From: Halarcobacter sp.
Lineage (GTDB): Bacteria; Campylobacterota; Campylobacteria; Campylobacterales; Arcobacteraceae
Length of the DNA: 64,000 nt
Direction of reading: 5' to 3'
Assembly: GCF_963675975.1 (NCBI RefSeq)
Contig: NZ_OY780939.1
Span: 1,984,001-2,048,000 of the forward strand
Below are positions 34,514 through 49,500 of the stretch, in pieces. The notes beneath the pieces are model-generated. The model was not told where the DNA came from, searched no databases, and was given only the letters and a program-made list of their open reading frames with translations. Position 1 is the first letter of the stretch. Every line of letters starts with the position of its first letter. The position numbers and the translations under genes were made by a program.

Positions 34514-37500
34514 ATGGCAACTGATAACAACTATATCAAATATCAAAACAAAAGTGTAAAAATTGTAGGTAAACCTGCAAAAGGTGAAAATGTATCTGTA
34601 TATGTTAGACCAGGGGATTTAGTAGACTTTCAAATACCTGGACTAGATTTAGAAGATTTAATTTATCAATTAGTTGGTGGTGATATTGTAATTGATATAC
34701 CAGGTGAAGGAACATTTACCTTTGTATCAATGGCTTTAATGGGCTACAATGATACTCCTCCAAGATTTATTAGTAGCTCAGGAAGAGAATTTTCATTAAG
34801 TGATATCCTTTCAAATGTTGAAGATATAAATGCCTTACCTATTGATTCGCTTGTTTCAAGTGTTGATGTAAATATTCCTGATAATACTGCCAAAAAAACT
34901 GTTGAAGGTGATGCAACAGAAAATAATCCACAATCTACTCCACAAATAATAATCCAACAAGTAGAAGAAGTAAGTGAAAATGATTTTATCTCAGAGTTAG
35001 AGGCTGAAGAAGATTTTCAAGTACCTCCTGAAGAATCTCCTGAAGTTGTAGAAAATGATTATACAAGTTTTGATGATAGTTCTTCTTCAAATAGTTCAAG
35101 TAGTGATCTTGAAGAAGAAGCTCAAACAGAAGGTTCTAAACCTACTTTTGATTTTAAAATTGATATTCAACACGTGTCTTCTTTAAATACTTATGGTAAT
35201 GAAGGAACAACAAGATTATTAAATGTTGAAGGTGGTGGTGGAATTGGATATGAAAACTATTATCCTACCACAGAAGAAACTATTAATAATTTAGATGTAC
35301 CAGAATTATTAAAACAAACGGCAGCAGAACTTTTAGATTATAGATATATAACTAATACAAAAGCTGATAAATTGATTATCAATGCAGATAACGCAAAATA
35401 TTTTGATGAAAATTTGATTTCTAGAAAACTTGAATTGATAGCAGATTCATCAGAAGGTTTTGAAATCGAAACAATCAAATTTAGTTCTGATGAGTATCCT
35501 CCAGGATTTTTTATAGAAAATGCAACTAGAAATGGAGATACATGGACTTTATTAAAAGATAATCCAGATACAGAAGAAATAGATGGTTTTACAATAAATG
35601 GAAGTGGTAATTTAGAATTTAATTTTACAGTAAACTCTCAAGAAGATAGTAATTTTGTTTTTAATATTGAAGCAACTTCTATTTTTGATATTGAAAATAT
35701 TCCTGAAGATGAAAGAGACGAGTTTGAAGAGCCTTTAGAAAAGGAATTAGTTGCAGATATGCAATTTGGAGTTAATTTTAGAGCAATCACTAACCCTGAT
35801 GAAACTTTTGAATATCTTTTTGAATCTTTTGCAGATTCAAATGGTAACATGATTGAGACAGGTTTTGTTGTAAGTACTAACTTAAATGATAACATTATTT
35901 ATGGATCTGAAACTTTAGTAAATACTATCACAGGTGGTTTAGCAGACGATACAATCTTTGGTGGTGAAAAAGATGATACAATTTTTGGAAATACTGGAAA
36001 TGATACATTATTTGGTGGATTAGGTGATGATGTTATTGATGGTGAAGAGGGTATAGATACATTAGATTATTCATCAATTGATTTAGATAGTAATGTAGGA
36101 GTTGATGCCAATTTAACTACAGGAGTTGTTACAGGAAATGGTACTGATAGTGTTTCTAATATAGAAAATATTATTGGAACACAAGATAATGATACCTTAA
36201 CAGGTGATAGCAACACAAATATTTTGCAAGGTGAAAATGGAGCCGACACACTATATGGATTAGATGGAATTGATACCTTATTAGGTGGCGATGGAAATGA
36301 CTTTTTAGATGGTGGTTTAGGTGATGACTTATTAGATGGTGGTGCAAACGGGAAAAATGGAGATACCGTATCTTATGAACAAGCTACAAGTGGTGTTGAA
36401 GTTATCTTAGAAGTTTCTGAGGATAACCCTGGTGTAGGTAGTGCAAATAGTTCTGAAGGTGTTGATACAATTTTAAATGTAGAAAATATCATAGGAACAA
36501 ACTTCAATGATAATATTCAAGCAAATGAATCTAAAAATACACTATTTGGATTAGATGGTAATGATACAATAAATGCTTACGATGGAAATGATTATATAGA
36601 TGCTGGAGCAGGTGATGATACCTTAATTGGAGGAAAAGGTGATGATTACATTGATGGTTCAGATGGAATTGATACTTTAGATTATTCTAGTGCAGAAAAT
36701 GGAACAGGTGAAGTAGTAAATTTATCTATAAATGAAGCAAGTGGTGGAGATGGTTTAGATGAAATATATAATATTGAAAATGTAATTGGAACAAAATATT
36801 CTGATACCATAATTGGAGATAGTATAAATAACTATTTAGATGGTGGAAAAAGTGATGATACCCTAGAAGGTAAAGAGGGTGATGATATTCTAATTGGTGA
36901 CACTGGAGATGATGTTCTAAATGGTGGCTTGGGAAATGATAGTATTAGTGGTGGAGAAGGTATTGATACAGTAGATTATAGTGATACCGAAGAAGGTGGA
37001 GTTGTAGTTAATCTTGGATCTACTTCCGCACAAGATACTCAAAATGCAGGGACTGATACATTAGACTCAATTGAGAACCTAATAGGTACTTATTACAATG
37101 ATACAGTTTGGGGTACATCAGAAGACAACATAATTGAAACAAAAGATGGAGATGACTTAATTTATGCATCAGTAGGAACTGACGAAATCGATGGTGGTGC
37201 AGGAAAAGATAAAATTAGTTTTCAAAATAGTTCAAATAGTGTTACAGTAGATTTATCTACTTCAAATGAACAATCAACGGGATATGGTGATGTAACGATT
37301 ATAAATATTGAGGATTTAGATGGTGGAACTCAAGCTGATACACTTACTGGTAATGTTGATAGTAATGAAATAAATGGTTTAGGTGGAGATGATATTATTG
37401 ATGGTGGTGCCGGAGATGATATTTTATTAGGTGATTCTGGAAATGATACTATTATTAGTGGAGAAGGTAATAATTCAATTGATGGTGGGGCTGGAAACGA

Positions 37501-40500
37501 CACCGTAAATTATGATAAAGCTGATTCTGTAGAGTTGACACTTGCAGATAATGGAGCAGAAGCTACAGCTACTATAGGTACACAGCTAGATAGTGTAAAA
37601 AATATAGAAAATATAGTAGGTTCTTTATATAGCGATACATTAGGTGGAAATTCTGAAGATAATATTATAGATGGAAACTTAGGAGATGACTATTTTATTG
37701 CTAGTGATGGAAATGATAGTTATATTGGTGGTTTAGGTAGTGATACTATAGATTATAGTAGTAGAGATTATAGTATTAATGTTAGATTAGAAGATAGTGC
37801 ACCTACTGATATTGTAGATGGTACATTTGTTGATAGTATATATCAAGTTGAAAATATAATTGGTTCAAAACAAGATGATACACTAATAGGAAACTCATCA
37901 AGTAATATAATAAGAGGTCAAGAAGGAGATGACACCATTTCAGGTAGAGAAGGAAATGATTACTTGGATGGGGGTGCAGACATTGATTTATTAGATTATT
38001 CATATGTAGATGATGTAATAACTAATAGTCAAGGTGTAAGAGTTGATTTAGAGTCAGAAACAGCAATTGATTTAAATACAAATGATAAAGATATTGTAAT
38101 AAATTTTGAAAATGTAAATGGTACTAGATATGCTGATACTATATATGGAAATAGTGAAGATAATATATTAGATAGTGGTGCCGGAAACGACATATTAAAA
38201 GGTGGAGCAGGAGATGACACCTTTTTAGGTGGAGATGGTATTGATACGGTTGATTATAGTGATGTTATTGAAGATTTAAATGTAGATTTATCAACTTTAG
38301 TAGGAAATAAACAAATTTCACCAAGTCAAGGTACTGATACCTTTAATTCTATCGAAGGAGTTATTGGAGGTACTGGTGATGATATTTTAATTGGAACGGA
38401 TGGTGCTAATAGTATTGTTGGAGGAAGTGGAGATGATACTCTAATAAGTTCTGGTGTTACTGATACAGTAAATGGAAATACAGATTATCTAGATGGGGGA
38501 ACAAATACTTCAGCTGGAGACTGGGTTAGTTTTGATTTTACAACAAAAAATATTTCACTTGATTTATCTAATACTTTAGCACAAGACACAAGTATTGGTA
38601 AACTTGTAATAACAAATGTAGAAAATATTGAAGGAAGTTTTGGAGATGATTATCTAAGAGGAAATTCAGATAATAATACTTTAAAAGGAGGATTTGGAAA
38701 TGATACTCTTTTTGGTAGTTCTGGAAATAATGTTTTAGATGGTGGTAGAGATTCAGATTCATATCGAGTTACAATTACAAATACAGGTACAACTTTTATT
38801 TTAGCTGTTGGTGGTTTTACTTTTAGTACTGCAGCGGCGGCTGAAGGTACTATGCTTGATGATATAGTTTCACAATTTAATATAGCAAATACTGATGGAA
38901 GCTTAGGAAATATAATAAGAGATGGAAATCAATTATTAATTCAAAGTTCTCAAACAATAAACATAACAAATGGAACAAATAGTGTTTCAAATTTTATTGA
39001 TGTTGCTGATTATACAACACTAGGTACAGGATTTATAGATGTTGATTTAACTAATGCAACACAGCAAGTTACACTATCTGATGGATCAACTGATACCTTA
39101 ATTGATATAGAAAAAATTGTAGGGTCTAATCAAGATGACATTATTAGTGGAGATTTAAATAACAATACCTTTGAAGGTGGAGCTGGAGATGACATATTAA
39201 ATGGACAAGCTGGGGATGACTTACTATTAGGTGGTATTGGTAATGATGTGATTAATGGCGGTGAAGGCTCTGATGTAATGAATGGAGGTCTGGGAAATGA
39301 TACATTCGTTGCATTTACAAATGATGGAATCGACTCAATAGATGGAGGTATCGGAAATGATACTCTTGACTATAGTTTAGAAACAGGTAAATTAAATATA
39401 GCTTTAGATGGAGTAAACGAATCAACTGTATATATAGATTCAGTTGCTAATGATAAAGTTAAAAATGTAGAAAATATAGTTTCAGGAAGCAATGATGATA
39501 CTTTAATTGGAGATGATTTTAACAATACTTTTATCTCAAATGCCGGTGATGATACATTAAGTGGTGGAATTGGAGACGATTATCTTGATGGAGGAAATGA
39601 GGCTGATAATTCAAGTGGAAACGATTGGGTTGATTACTCAAGAGCAATCTCTACAGGAGTTACTGTTGATTTAAGAAAAACAACTTCACAATCAATCAGT
39701 AGTTCAGAAGGTAACGACACTTTAGTTAATATTGAACACATAATTGGGTCAGATTTTGCTGATACATTAATTGGTAATGAATTTGATAATACATTAAGTG
39801 GTGGTTTAGGTAATGATACTTTAAAAGGTAATGCTGGTGATGATTTCTTTGAAGGTGGAAGTGGAATCGACACAGTTGATTATAGTGATGTTACAGAAAA
39901 TTTAAATGTAGATTTAGCAAATTTTACAGGTACACAACAAGTAGCAGCTGGACAAGGATTTGATAGTTTTGATTCTATAGAGGGAGTTATCGGTGGAAGC
40001 GGAGATGATACCTTAAAAGGAACAAATACTAAAAATGTTATAGGTGGATATGCCGGAGATGACACATTAATAGGTTTTGGTGGAGATGATACTATTGATG
40101 GTGGAACAGGTATTGATACAATCGATTTTACTTATACTTCAAATGATGTTACATTAGATTTATCACAAAGCTCTGCACAAGTAACAGGTGAAGGTACTAT
40201 ATTAGTAACAAATGTTGAAAATATTCAAGGTGGAGATGGAAATGATAATTTTATTGGAAACTCTTTACAAAATACACTATTAGGTGGAAATGGAAATGAT
40301 ACCTTATTTGGTAATTCAAATAATAACTTGCTTAATGGTGAAAGTGGAATTGATACAGCAGATTATTCATCGGTTTCAACAGGATTAGGAATAAAAGCAG
40401 ACTTAGATAGTGCTGTAGATAAAGTAGAATACAATGTATCTTCAGTCGATACTTTAATAGATATAGAAAATATTAGAGGAACAAAAAATAGTGATGAGAT

Positions 40501-43500
40501 TATAGGTGATACAACAGACGGTATAGATAATATTTTTGAAGGTATGGCTTCAGATGACACAATATCAGGTGGTTCTGGAGATGATACAATTTATGGTAAT
40601 AACATTAGCAATGATGTATCAGGTGGTATTGATGGTGATGATACTTTATCTGGTGGAGCAGGTGATGACTCTGTATATGGACAAGGTGGAAATGATACCT
40701 TAATTGGAAATGATGGAGATGATATATTAGATGGAGGTATTGGAAGTGATACTGTAGATTATAGTTATTTAGATACTACTTCAAATGGTGTTGATGTTGA
40801 CTTGACAAACAATTCTGCTACAGAAAGAACTTATACTGATATTTTAGTAGATATAGAAAATGTAACAGGTACTATAAATAATGATTCTTTCATAATGAAA
40901 GAAGGAACTATCACAAATATAATTAATGGTAAAGAGGGTGTTGACTTAATTGATTATTCAAACTTTATTACTGCTATTAATGTGGATTTAGGTGAAACAA
41001 ATTCTCAATCAGTAACATTAACAGATAGCGATGTTATCCTAAATATTGAAAATTTAAAAGGAACTATCTTAAATGATAGAATTACAGGATCTTCTACTGA
41101 TAATAGTATTGATGGAAATGAAGGTAATGATACTTTCTTCTCTAGTGATGGAAATGATATATTAAATGGTGGAGTTGATGCCACTTCAAATGATATTGAT
41201 GTGGTAGATTATTCAGCTGCAAGTCAAGGTATTGTAGTAACTAATGGAGATAGTGTAGATAAAAAAGATGGTTCAGTTGATACTTTAATAGGAATTGAAG
41301 AGATACAAGGTACTGATTATCAAGACACTATGACAGGTTCTTCTTCTAATGATATTTTTAAAGGTGGAGATTCAAACGATTCTTTATATGGACAAGATGG
41401 AGATGATACTCTTTATGGTGAAGATGGAGATGATATACTTGTAGGTGGTTTAGGGAATGATGAGTTAAGAGGTGGTACTAGTATAGGTGGTACGGGAGAT
41501 ACAGTAGATTACAGTAGTAGAACAAATGGTGTTAATCTAACTTTAAACTCTGGAACTGGAACTGCATATATTGATACAGCATCTGATGGCTTACAAGGTA
41601 CTTCTACAGGTGAAGAAGAAGATAGGTTATATGAAATTGAAAATATAATAGGTTCTTCTGTTGATGATATTATTGTTGGGGATTCAAATAATAATATTAT
41701 AGATGGAGATGCAGGTGATGATACAATTACAGGATCTGCTGGTGCAGATAGCCTTTTAGGTGGTACAGGTAATGATACTTTTGTAGATACTAATTTTACA
41801 GGAGATACTATTGATGGTGGAGATAATACACTTGCCGGTGATACAATAGATTATCATAACTTATCACAAGGTATAAAAGTAACCCTAAATGATAATAATA
41901 CAAGTCTAACAACTGTTCAAGTAGGCTCTGATACCTCAAATCATAGAATTGAAAATATTGAAAATATAATAGGTTCTGATGAAATAGATACTATAACAGG
42001 AAATAGTTCAAATAATATACTTGAAGGTAGAAATGGCGATGATACTTTAGATGGTGGAGCAGGAAACGATACTCTAAGTGGTGGAAACGATAATGATACT
42101 TTACTTGGATCAGATGGTGATGATATTTTAAAAGGTGATGCTGGAAATGATATTTTAAAAGGTGGAGCTGGAAATGATATTTTAGAAGGTGGAGCAGGAA
42201 ATGATACAGCAGATTTTTCTGACGCTACAGCTGGTATAACTGTAGATTTAGGTGCTACAGCAGGAACTCCTGTAGATATTGGAGCTGGTTTAGGTTTTGA
42301 TACTTTTGATTCAATTGAGGGTGTTATTGGTGGAGATTTTGATGATGAACTTAGAGGAACATCATCTCAAAATACACTTATAGGTGGAGCCGGAAACGAT
42401 ACTTTATATGGTTTAGGTTCTGATAGTGGTGCTGACTATTTAGACGGAGGAGATGGTGATGAAGACTTTGTAAGTTTTAATTATACAACTCCTGTAAATA
42501 TAAGAGTTGATTTAAGTGATGAAAATGCACAAGATACTGATGGTGTAAATGGCGTTGATTTAATTATCAAAAATATTGAAAATGTTGAAGGTGGTGGTGC
42601 AAATGATATTATCATCGGAAACTCTTCAGATAATACTATATCTACTTTAGGTGGAGATGATACTGTTTATGTTAGTGGTGGTGATGACTATATTGATGGT
42701 GGAAGTGGAAATGAAACTTTAGGAGATACTGTTGATTATACTACAGCTAATGGAATAACTGTAACAATACAAAATGATAATTCTATAGAAGTAATTAAAT
42801 CAAATGGTACAGATACCTTAGTAAATATAGAAAATCTAGTTGCATCAGATGGTGATGATATTTTAATTGGTAATGATAGTGACAATGTACTATATGGTGG
42901 TGCAGGTGATGATACATTTGATGGCAAAGATGGAAATGACTCTTTATATGGTGAATCAGGAAATGATACTTTTGTAGGTGGCTTAGGAGATGACTATATT
43001 GACGGTGGAACAGAAATTGATACAGTTGATTATAGTAATAGAAGCGATGGTATTGATTTAACTTTAGTAAATGGAGCTGGTACAGCTTATATTGATACTT
43101 TAGATGATGGAATCAAAGTTCACACTACAGCACCTGTTGCAGAAGAAGAGGACACTTTAGTAAGCATTGAAAATGTAATAGGTTCTCAAGATCATGACTA
43201 TATTGAAGGTGATATCAATTCAAATATAATTATTGGTGAAGCAGGTGATGATACTTTAAAAGGTGGAGCTGGTTCTGATACACTAGAAGGTGGAGTAGGT
43301 TCAGATATATTAGAAGGTGGAGCAGGTTCAGATACCCTTTATGGACAAGAGGGCGATGATACATTTATCCAAAACTCAGGTGAAACTAATGGTGATATAA
43401 TTTATGGTGGTAGTGAAGCTGATGCAAGTAGAGGTAGTGATACTGTTGATTACTCATCAAGTGACCAAGGAATTATTGTAAACCTAAATGATTTAGGTTT

Positions 43501-46500
43501 ATCTAGTGTAACAATAGGGTCTAGTATAAATGACCATTATTTATCAAATATAGAAAATATCACGGGTACTACAGGTAATGATACAATTGAAGGTGATAGT
43601 GTAGATAATGTTTTAGATGGTGATTTAGGTACAGATACAATTTCATATGAAAATGCTACATCTTCAGTAACAGTAAATTTAGGTTCTGATATCAATAGTG
43701 ATATTAATTTTGATTTAACTTCAAACTCAATTAATGCTTCTTCAGGTCAAAGTGCAACAACTGGTACAGATACTTTATTAGGATTTGAAAATATTGTTGG
43801 TTCTGCGAATGCAGATACTTTAATAGGAGATTCAAATACAAACACAATTGATGGTGGTATTGGAAATGATTTACTTTTAGGTGGAGCAGGAAGTGATAGC
43901 TTTATTGGTGGAGTTGGTAATGATACTGTTTCTTATGCCCTTGAAAGTTCAGTAAATGCTTCATTAAGAAATGGTACAGGATTAGTTGGATCAGATACAG
44001 ACCAATTTACTAGTATTGAAAATCTTATTGGTACAACTGGAAATGACACTATAGAAGGGGATAGCAGTAATAATACCTTAATTGGTGGAGATGGAACAGA
44101 TACTTTATCTTATGCAGGTGCTACTTCTTCTGATAACACAGGGGTTACTGTTGATTTATCATTAGATACTGTAGTAACAGTAAATGATGGTACAGATGTA
44201 ATAAGTGGTTTTGAAAATCTAATTGGTTCAACAAAAAATGATATTTTAACAGGTGATTCTGGTATTAATACAATAGATGCTGGAAATGGTGATGATATTA
44301 TAAAAGGTGGAGCTGGTGCTGATATTTTAAATGGACAAAGTGGTAATGATACTTTTATTATAGATGATTCAAGCATTGATAATGAAAATGACCAAATTAA
44401 TGGTGGAGGAAACACTGATACCATAGATTATAGTTTAATAAATTCAGCATATCATATAGATGTAGATTTATCAGTTCCAACAGCTATGGTATTAAATGGA
44501 ACTACAACATTAGATATTGATACTATAAGTAGTATAGAAAATATTATCGGAAGTTCAAATAATGATACTATTACAGGTGATGCTCAAAATAATAGACTTG
44601 AAGGTTTAGCAGGTGATGATACCATAGATGGTGGAGCAGGTGAAGACTCTTTATTAGGTGGAGCTGGAGATGATCTATTTATTCAAAAAGATGGGGAAAC
44701 AACAAATGATATTATAAATGGGGGAACTCATGATACTTTTGGTGATACAGTTGATTATTCTAATGTAAATTCAAACATAGATATTACTTTATTAGATGGT
44801 GTTGCATCAACTGTAAATCTATCAAGTACAGCTGATCATACAATACAAAATATAGAAAATATTACAGGTTCATCTCTAAATGATACTCTAACAGGTAATA
44901 GCTCAGTAAACACACTTCTAGGTGGAGCAGGTGATGATACCATAGATGGTGGAGCTGGTGAAGATTATTTAGATGGTGGAACTTCAACAGCTGTTGGTAA
45001 CACTTTATCTTATAATAGTTCATTATATTCAGTAAGGATTGATTTAGGTACTAACAGTGCAATCTCAGATTTAGATGGAGATGGATTTAGTTTTGATGCT
45101 AGTGGAAACAATTTAGATTTAGAGGATGAACAAGATTCAATTTTTAATTTTAAAACAGCAGATGGATCTTCTCAAGATGATATTTTAATTGCAGGAGCTA
45201 CAGGGAACACGCTATTAGGAAATGGTGGAAATGATACTTTAGTAAGTGGTGCTTCAGATGATTATATGGATGGTGGAGAAAATAGTGATACTTTTATTCT
45301 GGGAAGTAATGAGGCATTAAATGGTTCAGATACTGTAATTGGTGGTACAGGAAAAGATACTGCTGATTATAGTGGTATTACAGATTCTTCAAGAAGTATA
45401 AGTGTTGAATTAGAATCTTCAGAAGTTAAAACTGTGACAATTAATGGTGCAGCTAATGACACTCTTCAAGATGTTGAAAATGTAATTGGTGGAGCAGGTG
45501 ATGATAATATTATTGGAGATGGTAATGTTAATACCTTAGTTGGTGGAAGTGGAGATGACTTCCTTGATGGGGCTGATGGAAAAGATTTATTATATGGTGG
45601 AGATGGAGTAGATAGTATTTTAGGTGGTGATAAAGAAGATACTATTTATGGAGATGCTGGAGATGATATTTTAAATGGTGAAGAGGGAGCTGATACTCTA
45701 TATGGTGGAGATGGAGATGACACACTTTCTGGTGGAGAAGGAATTGACTACTTAGATGGTGGAGCAAATACATTAGTTGGAGACAGTGTAGATTTCTCAG
45801 CAGAATCTGGAAAACTAGATGTTAATTTTAGAAATGTAGATGCTAACGGTTATTCTCAAGCACTTTTAGACAATATTGGAGATGATTATTTAAAAGATAT
45901 TGAAAATATTAGAGGTACAAATCAAGACGATTATATTGGTGGAAATGCTTCAAATAATACAATAATAGGATTAAATGGTAATGATACTATTGTTGGAGAT
46001 GCAGGAGATGATTATTTAACTGGTGGAGAGGGTGATGATATCTTCAAAGCTGGTTTAGATACAGATGGAAATAAAATATTAGAAGATGGAGATGATGGAG
46101 CAGATTTCATAGATGGTGGTTCATTATCTCAAACTTCTGGTGATACTATTGATTATAGTGCAATCTCTCAATCTATAAATGTAACACTAAATGGTTCAAG
46201 TGATGCTACAGTAGTTGTAGGTGATTTGGATGCTAATAATACAGTAGGTGATTATAAAGATGATACTGTAAGAAATATAGAAAATGTTATTGGTTCTAGT
46301 GTTAATGATACAATCAGTGGAGATAGCAATAATAATACTTTAGAGGGTAGAGCTGGAGCAGATACTTTATTTGGAGCTGGCGGTAATGATGTTTTAGATG
46401 GTGGAGCTGGTAATGATACAGCTGATTATTTAAGCGCTACTAATAAAATAGTTGTTGATATGAGTTTAACTAATGGTGAAGTTACTCAAGATGGTGAAGG

Positions 46501-49500
46501 TGCAAGTGATAATCTAATAAGTATAGAAAAAATTGTTGGTTCTTCACATAATGATACTATGAGTGGATATGACCAAGCTGATACATTATACGGAGGTGCT
46601 GGAAGTGATACTATTTCTGGAGGAAGTGGAGCTGATGATTTAAGAGGTTATGGCTTAACAACAGGAGTAGATAGTGACATTGATACTGTATCTTATGCTT
46701 ATGTAGCTAGTGCAGATGAGGTAAATGTTGATTTAACAGCAGGTACTGCAACAGTAGACGTTTCAGGAGATACAAGTGATACAGATACTTTAAGTGGCTT
46801 TGAAAATGTGATTGGTGGAGCTGGAAATGACACTATTAGAGGTTCATCAACATCAAATGTTATAAAAGCTGGAAGTGGTGATGATATTATTACAGGTGAA
46901 GCTGGAAATGATAATCTTCAAGGTGAAGCTGGAAATGACACTTTTATAGCAACAGGTGCAAATGACGGTGTTGATATAATCGATGGTGGTATTGACAATG
47001 ATACTGTTGATTATAGTGTATTAGGTGTAGGCAATGAAATCACTTTAACACTTGCAGAAATAGGAAGTACTAATCAAGTCACCATTGCAAATGGTGGAGA
47101 TGCAGATAGTTTAAAAGATATTGAAAATATTATTGCTTCTCAAGGGGCAGATACAATTACAGGTAATAGTGATACAAATACTATCTATGGACAAGCAGGT
47201 AATGATCAAATTAATGGTAATGCAGGAGATGATACACTTTATGGTGAAGATGGAGATGATACACTAAAAGGTGGATTCGGTGATGATTATATCAATGGTG
47301 GAGCTAATGGAAGTGAAGGGGATACAGTAGATTATTCTGATGCAACTTCAGGTGTTACTGTTGATATGTCTGGAAGCTCAGTTTCTGTTGGTGCAGGGCT
47401 TGGTACAGATACTTTAGTTGATATAGAAAATGCTTTAGGTTCAGATTATGATGATACCTTTATCACAAATGAAAATGCAGATAATAAATTTTATGGTGGT
47501 AACAACCAAGCAGTAGGTGATACAGTAGATTATTCTTCTAGACTTACAGATGCAAATGATAAAATTGTAGCAGATTTAACTACTGGAAATGTAGATATTT
47601 ATAATGATGGTTCAGTAACTTCTAATGCTACAGATACACTTTTTGATATAGAAAATGTTACCGGAACTTCAGGAGATGATACAATCTCAGGGGATGCAAA
47701 TAATAATACAATTATAGGCTTAGCAGGTGATGATACTATTTCAGGTTTAGATGGAATTGATTATTTAGATGCAGGAACTGGAAATGACGATAGAGTTGAT
47801 TACTCTTATAGTAACGCAGGGGTAACAGTAGATTTAGAAAATGGTACAGGTATTATAAATGCCGGAGATAGTGATACTTTAATAGGTTTTGAAAATGTAA
47901 CAGGTACAACAGGAAATGATACTATTATTCTTAAATCAAATGCAGGACTATTAGCGGGGATTGAAAATGAAATTGATGGTAATAGTGGAGATAACGATAC
48001 AGTAAGTTATGAAAATTATACTGACGATTTAACTATTGATATGACAGCTGGAGCTACTGCTACAGGTGATAATGATATTTTAACTAGTATAGAAAATGCT
48101 ATTGGTGGTACAGGAGATGATACTTTTATTTCTGATACTTCAATTGATAATGAATTCGATGGAAATAGTGGTCAAGATACTGTAGATTATAGCTCTTCTA
48201 CAAATACAGTTGCTGTTACATTAACTGGTTCAACAGCTGCAAATGTTACTTTAGGAAATGGTACAGTTGATAGTGTTAAAAATATTGAAAATGTTATTGG
48301 TGGTACTGTAAATGACACAATTATTGGAGATACAAACAATAATACATTAGAAGGAAATGCTGGATTAGACACACTTTCAGGTGGTGCAGGAGATGACTAT
48401 TTAGATGGTGGTAGTCAAAGAGATTCCTTATATGGTCAAGGTGGATTAGATACTATTTATGGTGATGCAGGAGATGACTATATTGAAGGTGGAAGTGATA
48501 ATGACCTGATTTATGGGGATGATTTAGCAAATAGTGTATCAGGAAACGATACTTTATTTGGTGAGAGTGGTGATGATACAATATATGGTGGACAAGGTAA
48601 TGATACCTTAGATGGTGATGTTGGAAATGATACACTTATGGGTGGAGATGGAAATGATACCTTAAGAGGTGGACAAAATAACGATGTTTTAAATGGTGAA
48701 TCTGGAATTGATACGGTAGATTATCAATATGCAAGTGGAAGTGTTACAGTTGATTTAGGTGATGATGGTAGTACTTCTCAAAATATAGGTGCAGCAGAAG
48801 GTTTTGACAAACTTTCAAATATTGAAAATGTTATTGGTTCAAATTATGATGATACTTTCTATGGAGCTAATGATGTATCAAATCTATTTACTGGTGGTAT
48901 ATCAGAAGATGGTGAAATAAATGGAGATACAGTTGACTATAGTACAAGTTTAGATCAAAGTGCAGATAGTATAAATGTAGATTTATCTGTAAGTGGTACA
49001 GTAACAGTGACTGATGCAGATGGAAGTGGTGCTGCAGATACATTAGTTGATATTGAAAATATTACAGGTTCGGCTGGAGATGATTATATTGGTGGAGATT
49101 CTGATAACAATACTCTTAGAGGTGGAGATGGAAATGATACTCTAAGAGGTGATGCAGGAGATGATTACCTTGATGGTGGAAACAACAGTGATACAGTTAC
49201 TTATGCTGGTGAGAGTTTAAATGTTGTAGTTGATTTAAATAATGATGTTGCAACAGGTACTGGAATTGGTACAGATACATTAATAGATATAGAAAATGTT
49301 ATTGGTGGTGATGCTAACGATACAATTATTATGAAAGAGGGAGCAATTGCCAATGACATAAAAGGTGGTTCAGGCTCAGATACAATTTCATACGAAAATT
49401 ATACAGCTTCAGGTGTTAATGTAAATCTAAGTACAACAGCTTCTCAAACAGTAGCTACTGGAGATAATGATACTTTAGAAAATATAGAAAATATTATAGG

